This document shows, one piece after another, positions 1 through 5,010 of a stretch of DNA of 5,010 nucleotides (position 1 is its first letter; each line of letters opens with the position of its first letter). The stretch is from JBBRLA01 sp038231615 (lineage in GTDB: Bacteria; Myxococcota_A; Polyangia; Palsa-1104; JAEUJZ01), in assembly GCA_038231615.1 (NCBI GenBank), contig JBBRLA010000632.1:1-5010 (forward strand), written 5' to 3'. The position numbers were made by a program, and so were the translations under genes. The notes below the pieces were generated by a model. It was not told the origin of the DNA, made no database searches, and saw nothing but the letters and a program-made list of their open reading frames with translations.

Positions 1-183
1 ACGCCTGTCGTATCTTGAACGATCGCAAGCTACAAAGAGAAGGGCGGCTTCTGCTTTACTCCATCGAGGAGCCCCCCACGGGCTGCCAGTTCAGTTGATC
101 GGATCGATCTCCTCCCCTCTGGCCGAAGTCCCTGTCAGAAGGCGATCCTGGGCGGCTACCTTTTCCCCGAGGCCGTCACCCTG

Positions 184-555
184 GTGGGCCAGGTCGCCGA
201 CGTCCTCGAACGCCACTCGGCCTATTTTCCCGAATTGAAGGTCGACCCGGCCGACATGCGCGATGGAGTGCGCCGCGCCTCGCGTTGGCTTTCGGTGCGG
301 GCTTTCGGCGAACTCCTGGTCCGCGTGGCCGACGAGCAACACCTGGTCGAGCTGGCCGCCCAGGTCAAGCTGGCGCTCTCGATCGTCACCCATGTGCGCG
401 CCGATTCCCAGCACCTCTTCCCCGTCCCCCATGCCATCGAGCGGGAAGAGGCCATGCACCTCGCCGAGTGGACCCTGGGCGCCCGTCAGCGACGCATCCA
501 CCCGGGAAAGGCCAGCCGCTGGCGGCTCCCTTCCCTCAGGCGCCGCGGTCGCTGA
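184..555 (+). CDS. Hypothetical protein, probable remnant of a decayed gene
   Basis: I do not recognise the family. The frame has strong high-GC third-position codon use from about base 150 to 510, which marks it as genuine coding sequence or a recent relic. The protein (123 residues from GTG at 184) looks helical and amphipathic: a leucine/valine-rich stretch near residues 1-25, then residues 40-75 with repeated VADEQHLVELAAQVKLAL-like character. There is no signal peptide or catalytic motif. Coding character continues upstream of 184 (FPEAVTLV just before it) without any ATG or GTG in frame back to the stop at 16-18, so the 5' end may be missing. The last 18 residues turn arginine-rich and low quality (ending SLRRRGR), suggesting a frameshift near base 505. 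Frame 3 there reads a more protein-like proline-rich stretch (KGQPLAAPFPQAP). No good ribosome-binding site precedes 184. It lies upstream of the nuclease gene on the same strand. Coding origin is fairly likely, but an intact functional gene is doubtful. Confidence 0.45.
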   Translation: MGQVADVLERHSAYFPELKVDPADMRDGVRRASRWLSVRAFGELLVRVADEQHLVELAAQVKLALSIVTHVRADSQHLFPVPHAIEREEAMHLAEWTLGARQRRIHPGKASRWRLPSLRRRGR

Positions 556-639
556 CCCAACGGCCGTTGCCAACAGCTCTGGGGCGAGTCTGCCCGGCAG
601 TACGGCGAGCTCTACGCCGGGCTGGGCTGGGTCTACTGA
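556..639 (+). pseudogene. Orphan 3' coding tail in frame with the 184-555 remnant
   Basis: Directly after the stop at 553-555, the same frame resumes a convincing protein-like stretch from about 571 (QQLWGESARQYGELYAGLGWVY) and ends at a TGA at 637-639. Codons here are strongly G/C at the third position and the aromatic-rich sequence does not look like random high-GC translation. The simplest reading is that this is the true C-terminus of the 184-555 gene. It would be separated from it by two compensating frameshifts, or by a scrambled 50-60 bp segment around 505-570. A sequencing or assembly error could produce the same picture. Confidence 0.35.
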
Positions 640-810
640 GTACCCTTCGGCGCCCCTTGTAGTGCTTGCACGTGCAGGGTGGCGCGGGCCCCGTTGCGAG
701 TGCGCGGAAAGAGCTTGCCCCGGGCATCGGTACAACGCGACCCGGATGCCTGGTGCCGCGGGCCGATCTGGACCATGATTCACGCTTCCGCCGACCCCCA
801 CGAACTCTCA

Positions 811-816
811 AGGAGG
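811..816 (+). promoter_or_regulatory. Ribosome-binding site of the nuclease gene
   Basis: A perfect AGGAGG lies 3 nt before the ATG at 820. The spacing is short, but this is the only strong Shine-Dalgarno motif here. It decides the start against the in-frame GTG at 679, whose 47 extra residues look non-coding (Trp, Cys, Arg and Pro rich with poor codon bias). Confidence 0.65.
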
Positions 817-819
817 CCC

Positions 820-1518
820 ATGAACCCGCGGACTTCAGAGTCTCGACGTGATCTTCGGCCCGTGCCGGGCTTAGACCTGAGCACGGTGGCGGACCACATC
901 GTGGAGGCCCTGTCGCAGGTCGAGGCGGAGCTGCGTCTGGAGCAGTCGGTGCACGGGCTGGACGCCCTTTCCGAGGTGGCGCTGCATGAGCTTTTGACCG
1001 GGCGTCTTGCTACTCATTACCAGGTGGCCCGGGAGGTCTGTTATCCATCGAGCACCGGGGCCAAGCGGTCGCACCGGCAGCGCTGCGACCTGGTCCTTTC
1101 CAGCAAGGGCCAGCCCCTCTTGCCTGAGGGCCAGCTTGGACTGTCCTTCGGTGGCGATGGCGCGACGACGTCGTGGAGCCCGCCGGAGGAAGCGCTCTGG
1201 CTGGAGGTGAAGCGGGCCCACCAGTTCCGCGAAGGGGGCCTTTGGCACAGGGGCTACGGCGGGCAATTTCGGCAGGGGGTGGTGAAGGACCTGCGCAAGA
1301 TGGCCGCCGAGGCGTCCATCCGCGAAGGGGGCCTTTTGCTGATCGCGTTCAATGAATCGGTGGAGGTGCTGACCAAAGACTTGCTGCTCTTCGAGAGTTT
1401 GCTGGAGCAGGCGGAGCTGCTCTGCGGCTTCCGGCAGGAGCGGCGAATCCCCATCCAGGAGCGCATCGGTCACACCCTGTGTACCGCGGTGCTCTGGCCG
1501 ATGGTGGGGGCGGGGTGA
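820..1518 (+). CDS. PD-(D/E)XK nuclease-fold protein
   Basis: This 232-residue cytoplasmic protein carries the layout of a PD-(D/E)XK restriction-endonuclease-like domain. In order these are: a helix with acidic residues (SEVALHELL, E52 and E57), a strand QVAREVCYP (68-76), the strand QRCDLVL with metal-ligand candidate D90, a 38-residue Gly/Ser-rich insertion, and the strand ALWLEVKRAH with E129-x-K131. A helix with VVKDLRKMAA (154-163) and a hydrophobic strand GLLLIAF (171-177) follow. Known members of this fold cleave or process DNA or RNA with Mg2+; the substrate here is unknown. The C-terminal helix (LLLFESLLEQAELL) and the tail to 232 show no extra domain that I recognise. No signal peptide or membrane segment is seen. 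There is no adjacent methyltransferase or helicase, so it does not look like a classical restriction-modification pair. It ends 29 bp from the convergent cytochrome-like gene. The start at 820 rests on the AGGAGG motif. Gene call is confident; the nuclease fold is inferred from motifs only. Confidence 0.85.
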   Translation: MNPRTSESRRDLRPVPGLDLSTVADHIVEALSQVEAELRLEQSVHGLDALSEVALHELLTGRLATHYQVAREVCYPSSTGAKRSHRQRCDLVLSSKGQPLLPEGQLGLSFGGDGATTSWSPPEEALWLEVKRAHQFREGGLWHRGYGGQFRQGVVKDLRKMAAEASIREGGLLLIAFNESVEVLTKDLLLFESLLEQAELLCGFRQERRIPIQERIGHTLCTAVLWPMVGAG

Positions 1519-1547
1519 CCCGGAAGGCGCGGGTCCGCGGCGAGTCG

Positions 1548-1991
1548 TCACGGGCCGTCCTGGGACGGGACGCCACCGTCGCCTACGTCGCAGACTGCGC
1601 CCTCCGGCCGGGGCGGGACGCAGGCCGAAAACCAGTTCCTCAGCGTCTGAAAGTCAGGTTCCGTGAGCTGGGGCTGGCCGTTCGGCGGCATGTGCGGGAA
1701 GTTGCCGGGTTCGATAACCAGGGCCATGCGCTGCCAGCGACGCAGTCCAGTCATGCCGAAAGCCATCTGCGTATCTTCATATCGCACAAGGGGCCACGGA
1801 GCGCGGTTGCGGGGCGGCTGCTGGTGGCACGGCTGGCATTTTGACCGCAGCGCAGCAGCGACATCGCAGGGCAGATCTCCGGTGGCCGGGCCGGCGGCGC
1901 AGCCCGGTCCATCGGCGCCATCGGCGCCCCCCCCGCGGCTGCACCCGGCGAAGCCGAGCGCAGCCGCGAGCAGGACCCCATGGGCCGTCAC
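1548..1991 (-). CDS. c-type cytochrome-like lipoprotein (single CxxCH)
   Basis: The protein has 147 residues from a GTG start at 1991. A short hydrophobic leader (VLLAAALGFAGC) ends in a lipobox-like FAGC with Cys17 as the lipidation candidate, so the mature protein is probably an exported lipoprotein. A low-complexity Gly/Ala/Asp linker (18-40) leads to a haem-binding motif C52-Q-P-C55-H56. M101 in PHMPPNG (99-105) is the natural sixth haem ligand, followed by LTEPDFQTLRNWF (109-121), which resembles the C-terminal helix of small class I-like c-type domains. Extra cysteines at 31, 42, 124 and 134 could form disulphides. The role is likely electron transfer at the envelope; the partner is unknown. 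The GTG overlaps the TGA of the upstream Cys-rich lipoprotein gene by 4 nt (GTGA), indicating translational coupling. A TTG at 1997 would add two residues. Gene call strong, haem binding likely, pathway unknown. Confidence 0.85.
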   Translation of the reverse strand: MTAHGVLLAAALGFAGCSRGGGADGADGPGCAAGPATGDLPCDVAAALRSKCQPCHQQPPRNRAPWPLVRYEDTQMAFGMTGLRRWQRMALVIEPGNFPHMPPNGQPQLTEPDFQTLRNWFSACVPPRPEGAVCDVGDGGVPSQDGP

Positions 1992-2608
1992 ATGCAAGTG
2001 ACGGAGTTCCCTTTGCCGGCCGGGACCTTCTTGAGGTCACCCATGCAGTGGTCGGTGGGTACGGTGGACGCCTCCTGCGCGTGGTACAGGAGGCAGGCCA
2101 CATGCGCGCCGTCCTGAATGCCGATGCTGAACTTGACGTCGTCGGGCGTGTTCGCGCAGGTCATCATGCAGTCGTCGAGGCTGTCGTAGACCTTGCTCGG
2201 GCCGGTGCAGTACATCTGAGCGATCTGGCAGTAGCCCTGGCAGTTGGATCCGCACACCCCGGCGCCGCCTGGTCCGGCGTGTGCGCAGTGGGTCATTGGG
2301 TCGGCCTTGGCGGCCATCGCGTGGTAGGTGCGGCAGCCCAGCGTATTGCCCGACTGATCGGCAGCTGTCCCGATGGGCAGGGCCTTGCACGAGTTCATGC
2401 AGGTGTCCATCGTGTTGTACTGCTGTAGTCCTCCCATGCCGGCGTCGTTGCCGGCGCCCATGCAGTTGGCGGTGATCGCCGCGCAGTAGCTGGCGCAGGT
2501 CGGCGTGGCCGCCATGTCCGCGTAGCCGTTGTTGCTGCCGCAGGCCCCGAGGATGGATCCGCCTGCAAGGCCAAGGAACAGGAATACAAAGATGCGCGTG
2601 TTCATCAT
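1988..2608 (-). CDS. Cysteine-rich lipoprotein with duplicated seven-Cys module
   Basis: The 206-residue protein starts MMNTR and has a hydrophobic leader ending in the lipobox LGAC (residues 20-23), with Cys23 as the lipidation site. The mature part has 16 further cysteines. Two modules share one pattern: C38-x3-C42-x6-C49-x20-C70-x3-C74-x17-C92-x15-C108, and C123-x3-C127-x6-C134-x12-C147-x3-C151-x20-C172-x15-C188. Both contain YC followed by a hydrophobic residue, a D-C-M motif (69-71 is T-C-M; 146-148 is D-C-M), and YHA shortly after the sixth cysteine (95-97 and 175-177). C119 and C205 are outside the pattern. The even number suggests a disulphide-knotted extracytoplasmic protein, though metal binding is possible. 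The family has no name I can give; similar proteins recur in myxobacteria as far as I remember. The start has tandem ATGs at 2608 and 2605, with GAGAAG a few bases upstream. It follows the DUF1259 gene by 62 bp and overlaps the cytochrome-like gene by 4 nt. Confidence 0.88.
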   Translation of the reverse strand: MMNTRIFVFLFLGLAGGSILGACGSNNGYADMAATPTCASYCAAITANCMGAGNDAGMGGLQQYNTMDTCMNSCKALPIGTAADQSGNTLGCRTYHAMAAKADPMTHCAHAGPGGAGVCGSNCQGYCQIAQMYCTGPSKVYDSLDDCMMTCANTPDDVKFSIGIQDGAHVACLLYHAQEASTVPTDHCMGDLKKVPAGKGNSVTCM

Positions 2609-2670
2609 GTGGCTTCTCTACTCTCTCCGTGGATGGTGTGTACGATTCGACTGTCTGCCCCATCATTCAA

Positions 2671-3561
2671 TCAATGCGTCGTGGTCTGTCCCAGCGCTGC
2701 TTTGAGTCCCCGGGCCAGGTCTTCGGTGCGGCCCACGCCCCAGTAGTGCAGAAAGAGCACTCGCGGTGTTTCGCCTGTCATGTGCTGGTGAATCGCCACG
2801 ATGTAGAGGCCCGCGCCGCGCAGCGTCTTTAGCACGGCCTGCAATTCGCTCTCCAGCATGGCGAAATCGCCATCCACCACGGCCTGGTCGTCGCTGCCCG
2901 CGAACGCCGCCCAGGTGTTGACGCCCATGGCATTGCCCATCTCGTGGTTGTGCATCTTGGTCTGTCTGCCGAAGACCAGTTTGTAGACGCCGTCTTGCAG
3001 GTCCCCCTTCTGGCCCAGCACCGCGTCGATCTTGCCGGGGGAAAGGGTGGTCTTCGCCGGGTCGATGTCCGCCTTGGGGACCTGGCCCTTGCCCCCGCTG
3101 GTCTCCTTGAGCTTGGCGAACACCTTGCCCACCGCGGTGGCCAGTTGCTCCTCGGGGCCCATGCCGCCGATGTGCATGAACATGACCCGGGGGGTCTCCC
3201 AGAAGAAGTGGTTGTGCAGCGCGGTCACCTCCAGATGATTGTCCAGCGCCACGCTCATCACCGGGTTCACCTGGTCTTCCAGGAGCACCAGGTCGCCCAT
3301 GACGACCGTGTCCTGGCCGACGCGCTTGAACGCGGTCCAGGCGGTGAGGCCCAGGCCCGGGGTAAGCTTGACTCCGGCGGCGGTGACCGCGAGGTCCTTG
3401 CGCGGCAAGCTGACCTTGAAGACCCCCTCCTTGTCGTTGAGTTTGCCCTTCAGGCCGGTGAGTTGCTCGATCTTGTCGGTGTCGAGCCCGAGGGCGGTAC
3501 CGGAAGCGTGGGCCGAGACGCTGACGAAAAGCAGCCCCAGGGCAAAGATGGCATGTCGCAT
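2671..3561 (-). CDS. DUF1259 (LppY/LpqO-like) exported protein
   Basis: The 296-residue protein begins with a Sec signal peptide (MRHAIFALGLLFVSVSAHA, with AHA at 17-19 before the cleavage site) and has no lipobox, so it is probably a soluble periplasmic protein. The mature part is two DUF1259 repeats, about residues 31-150 and 177-290. Each ends in the family hallmark: H116-N-H118 then ETPR (122-125), F128 and H130, and H258-Q-H260 then ETPR (264-267), F270 and H272. Each repeat also has a W-x-AF motif (TAWTAF, 73-78; NTWAAF, 215-220) and a strand with V-x-GD (MGD 88-90; VDGD 229-232). DUF1259 is named from mycobacterial lipoproteins LppY and LpqO; its biochemical role is not established to my knowledge. 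The paired HxH plus Glu plus His spacing resembles a cupin-type metal site (inference). The start is supported by AAGGA at 3571-3575, 9 nt upstream. It is the first gene of the three-gene minus-strand cluster. Confidence 0.92.
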   Translation of the reverse strand: MRHAIFALGLLFVSVSAHASGTALGLDTDKIEQLTGLKGKLNDKEGVFKVSLPRKDLAVTAAGVKLTPGLGLTAWTAFKRVGQDTVVMGDLVLLEDQVNPVMSVALDNHLEVTALHNHFFWETPRVMFMHIGGMGPEEQLATAVGKVFAKLKETSGGKGQVPKADIDPAKTTLSPGKIDAVLGQKGDLQDGVYKLVFGRQTKMHNHEMGNAMGVNTWAAFAGSDDQAVVDGDFAMLESELQAVLKTLRGAGLYIVAIHQHMTGETPRVLFLHYWGVGRTEDLARGLKAALGQTTTH

Positions 3562-3570
3562 GGTTGTTTT

Positions 3571-3575
3571 TCCTT
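3571..3575 (-). promoter_or_regulatory. Ribosome-binding site of the DUF1259 gene
   Basis: On the minus strand AAGGA sits 9 nt before the ATG at 3561. It supports the start that gives an intact signal peptide. Confidence 0.5.
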
Positions 3576-3622
3576 CACCTCTGGCAGCGTCGACCCGCGC
3601 GGAGGGCTTGAACTTAGTCCGA

Positions 3623-3649
3623 TTTATGCGGATTGTGCAAACGTATCAA
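3623..3649 (-). promoter_or_regulatory. Candidate sigma70-type promoter for the DUF1259-lipoprotein-cytochrome cluster
   Basis: Read on the minus strand, TTGATA (3649-3644, 5 of 6 to the -35 consensus) is followed by CATAAA (3628-3623, 4 of 6 to the -10) after only 15 nt. Shifted -10 readings give 16-17 nt but poorer matches. It lies in the most A/T-rich part of the intergenic region, about 60 bp before the DUF1259 start. The spacing is not ideal, so this is only a candidate. Confidence 0.3.
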
Positions 3650-3822
3650 GATAAAAGTTCCAATGTGCTATTGAAGACTCGGCGCGATGTGGATGTTTGG
3701 GGGAAGCTCATGGGCCAGGGCCCTCACTCTTGCGTGTGACGATTTTTTTCGGCTGGCCCTTGATCTTTGGCCCCGGGTGCCGAGATCTCCCCTTGACGGG
3801 CGCTGATGCGACTTGCCGCGGC

Positions 3823-3840
3823 GATCGGGTGGATCGGGTG
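3823..3840. repeat. Tandem 9-bp direct repeat
   Basis: GATCGGGTG occurs twice head to tail with no mismatch and no spacer. It sits between the two divergent promoters, about 145 bp before the -35 candidate of the PAS gene. It could be a regulator half-site pair or simply slippage in high-GC DNA. Confidence 0.4.
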
Positions 3841-3987
3841 AGGCGGGGGTCGCGGCCCGTTGAGCCGCGTAAGGCCCAGGCCATGCTCCTCGTCCGGGCG
3901 GTTGGCGTGGCGCAGCGCCTGCTGCAAAATGTCGTGCCTCCTCGCGGCGCGTCGGTTCCTGTCGGGTTCGCTTGAACGCGGCGTTGA

Positions 3988-4017
3988 TTGCCTACCCTGT
4001 CGATTACCTGCCATAAT
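3988..4017 (+). promoter_or_regulatory. Candidate promoter of the PAS gene, implying a leaderless mRNA
   Basis: TTGCCT (3988-3993, 4 of 6) and CATAAT (4012-4017, 5 of 6) are separated by 18 nt. Transcription would then start about 7 nt after the -10, which is the A of the ATG at 4024. No Shine-Dalgarno motif precedes that ATG, which fits a leaderless transcript. Confidence 0.4.
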
Positions 4018-4023
4018 GGCCTC

Positions 4024-5010
4024 ATGGTGAAGCCCACTCCGCAAGTCGAGGAAATCCAGAATTTTGCCCAGGACAGCGTTGACGCAGCAGGGGAGCCCTT
4101 GCTGATCCTGGACCCCGCCTTGCGCGTCCGCTCCGCCGAGGTCCGGCGCGAAGAGGCCCTGCTCAAGACGGGGGCCTTGCAAAACGCGATTTTCAACAGC
4201 GCCAACTTTTCCAGTATCGCCACCGATGAAAAAGGCGTCATTCAATTGTTCAATGTCGGCGCCGAACGCATGCTCGGCTATGCGGCCGCCGAAGTATTGA
4301 ACAAGATCACTCCCGCCGACATTTCCGATTCGCAGGAACTGATCGCCCGCGCCAAGACGTTGAGCGTCGAACTGGCGACCACCATCACGCCGGGCTTCGA
4401 GGCCTTGGTCTTCAAGGCCTCGCGCGGGATCGAAGACATTTATGAATTGACCTACATCCGCAAGGACGGCAGCCGCTTTCCGGCGGTGGTCTCGGTCACG
4501 GCGCTGCGCGACGATCACGACGCCATCATCGGTTATCTGCTCATCGGCACCGACAACACCGCGCGCAAGCGGGCGGAAGAGGCCCTGCTGAAGGCCGGGG
4601 CCTTGCAGGCCGCGATTTTCAACAGCGCCAACTTCTCCAGCATCGCCACCGATGAGAAGGGCGTCATCCAGATCTTCAACGTCGGCGCCGAGCGCATGCT
4701 CGGTTACGCCGCCGCCGACGTGATGAACAAGATCACCCCGGCCGACATCTCCGATCCACAGGAAGTGATCGCCCGCGCCGAGGCCCTGAGCCTGGAACTG
4801 GGGACCTTGATCACGCCGGGCTTCGAGGCCCTGGTCTTTAAAGCATCGCGCGGGATCGAGGACATCTATGAGCTGACCTACATTCGCAAGGATGGCAGCC
4901 GCTTTCCCGCCGTCGTGTCGGTCACTGCGCTGCGCGACGAGTGGGACGGAATCATCTGCTTTTTGCTGATCGGCACCGACAACAGTGCCCGCAAGCGGGC
5001 GGAAGAGGCC
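4024..5010 (+). CDS. Multi-PAS sensory protein, probably sensor histidine kinase N-terminus (partial)
   Basis: This open frame runs from ATG 4024 off the right edge; 329 residues are visible. Residues 1-42 are a head containing GEPLLILDPALRVRSA, which resembles the opening strands of a PAS domain. Two full 142-residue units follow (43-184 and 185-326), and a third begins at 327 (EEA). Each unit is one PAS plus PAC domain: FNSANFSSIATDEKG, the helix NVGAERMLGY (77-86 and 219-228), a variable loop, RKDGSRFP (146-153 and 288-295) and a final strand ending LLIGTDN. The units are joined by a charged helix RKRAEEALLK, typical of the coiled linkers between PAS domains. PAS domains sense ligands, redox state or light through a bound cofactor and signal to an output module. 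Very similar units occur, as I recall, in multi-PAS hybrid histidine kinases of Proteobacteria. Kinase, GGDEF or other output domains are not in view. No signal peptide or membrane segment is visible, so a cytoplasmic sensor is likely. The frame is blocked upstream by TGA at 3985-3987, and ATG 4024 is the first ATG after it. Confidence 0.93.
   Translation, partial: MVKPTPQVEEIQNFAQDSVDAAGEPLLILDPALRVRSAEVRREEALLKTGALQNAIFNSANFSSIATDEKGVIQLFNVGAERMLGYAAAEVLNKITPADISDSQELIARAKTLSVELATTITPGFEALVFKASRGIEDIYELTYIRKDGSRFPAVVSVTALRDDHDAIIGYLLIGTDNTARKRAEEALLKAGALQAAIFNSANFSSIATDEKGVIQIFNVGAERMLGYAAADVMNKITPADISDPQEVIARAEALSLELGTLITPGFEALVFKASRGIEDIYELTYIRKDGSRFPAVVSVTALRDEWDGIICFLLIGTDNSARKRAEEA
4150..5001 (+). 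repeat. Two tandem 426-bp repeats encoding PAS units
   Basis: Copy 1 is 4150-4575 and copy 2 is 4576-5001; a third copy starts at 5002 (GAAGAGGCC). They align without any indel. Counting codon by codon, about 67 of 426 bases differ (roughly 84% identity) and 18 of 142 residues differ (87% identity). Copy 1 uses more A/T-ending codons (for example GAA AAA, CAA TTG, GTA) than copy 2 (GAG AAG, CAG ATC, GTG). Confidence 0.95.

Larger units (their letters stand above)
3562..4023. other. Divergent intergenic region, 462 bp
   Basis: This region lies between the divergent DUF1259 gene and the PAS gene. About 3600-3680 is noticeably A/T-richer than the rest and probably carries the minus-strand promoter. 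From 3720 to 4000 the sequence is high-GC again, but no frame shows convincing protein character: the open frames there are arginine/proline-rich and lack ribosome-binding sites. A T7 run at 3743-3749 has only a 4-bp possible stem before it and no gene upstream to terminate. A 9-bp tandem repeat occurs at 3823-3840. Confidence 0.6.

Noticed and set aside
3..98. Possible C-terminal tail of a gene entering from the left (frame 3, stop at 96-98)
   Set aside because: Thirty-one residues with mixed codon bias and no recognisable motif; too little to support a call.
91..801. Long minus-strand open frame opposite the 184-639 remnant
   Set aside because: The product is Gly/Asp/Arg/Pro-rich with no domain, and its openness is the usual mirror of G/C-ending codons in the plus frame. 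The plus frame has the better codon bias.
1528..1539. Possible terminator hairpin between the convergent nuclease and cytochrome-like genes
   Set aside because: Only a 4-bp CGCG stem with a 4-nt loop and no T-run on either strand.
871..1551. Minus-strand open frame opposite the nuclease gene
   Set aside because: It is antisense to the PD-(D/E)XK frame; its composition (Arg/Pro/Gln/Leu) is that of a shadow frame.
1841..2428. Plus-strand open frame opposite the two lipoprotein genes
   Set aside because: The minus strand carries lipoboxes, CxxCH and a duplicated Cys pattern; the plus frame shows nothing comparable.
2944..3654. Plus-strand open frame opposite the DUF1259 gene
   Set aside because: It is antisense to a recognised domain with a signal peptide and ribosome-binding site.
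3725..3749. Possible intrinsic terminator before the T7 run
   Set aside because: The stem (TCAC/GTGA) is only 4 bp and there is no plus-strand gene upstream for it to end.
3697..3975. Possible small plus-strand gene in the divergent intergenic region
   Set aside because: It has no ribosome-binding site, poor codon bias and an arginine-rich product without any recognisable feature.
4016..4030. Four-codon upstream open frame (MASW, stop TGA) overlapping the PAS start
   Set aside because: If the promoter at 3988-4017 is right, this ATG lies upstream of the transcription start; nothing else supports it.
3724..4518. Minus-strand open frame across the intergenic region and the PAS gene
   Set aside because: It is antisense to a clear PAS domain, has no ribosome-binding site, and its C-terminal part is low-complexity Arg/Pro sequence.

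Overview
The window is high-GC bacterial DNA. Two adjacent lipoprotein genes point to a myxobacterium-like (Myxococcota / deltaproteobacterial) genome: a cysteine-rich protein with two copies of a seven-cysteine module, and a small lipoprotein with one CxxCH haem motif. I recall such proteins from that group, but I could not search for them, so the assignment is an inference.

Layout. (1) Bases 1-819 hold a coding-like, probably decayed gene (184-555, with an in-frame orphan tail to 639), followed by a short gap. (2) 820-1518 (+) encodes a 232-residue protein with a clear PD-(D/E)XK nuclease signature (D90, E129-V-K131), started from a strong AGGAGG ribosome-binding site. (3) 1548-3561 (-) is a compact three-gene cluster of exported proteins, read from 3561 down to 1548. 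In order it encodes a duplicated DUF1259 (LppY/LpqO-like) periplasmic protein, the cysteine-rich lipoprotein, and the c-type cytochrome-like lipoprotein. The last two genes overlap by 4 nt (GTGA). The cluster converges on the nuclease gene with a 29-bp gap. (4) 3562-4023 is a 462-bp divergent intergenic region with weak promoter candidates for both directions. (5) From 4024 to the right edge (+) runs a large open gene for a multi-PAS sensory protein. It consists of a 42-residue head and then near-identical 142-residue PAS units repeated with an exact 426-bp period. Two full units are visible and a third starts at base 5002.

How the genes work together. The minus-strand cluster looks like one transcription unit making envelope proteins that combine possible metal (DUF1259 His/Glu motifs), disulphide/thiol (Cys-rich) and haem (CxxCH) chemistry. 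A joint redox or metal-related role is plausible but unproven. The PAS protein is probably the input half of a sensor kinase whose output domains lie beyond the window. No RNA genes, CRISPR arrays, transposases or convincing intrinsic terminators were seen.
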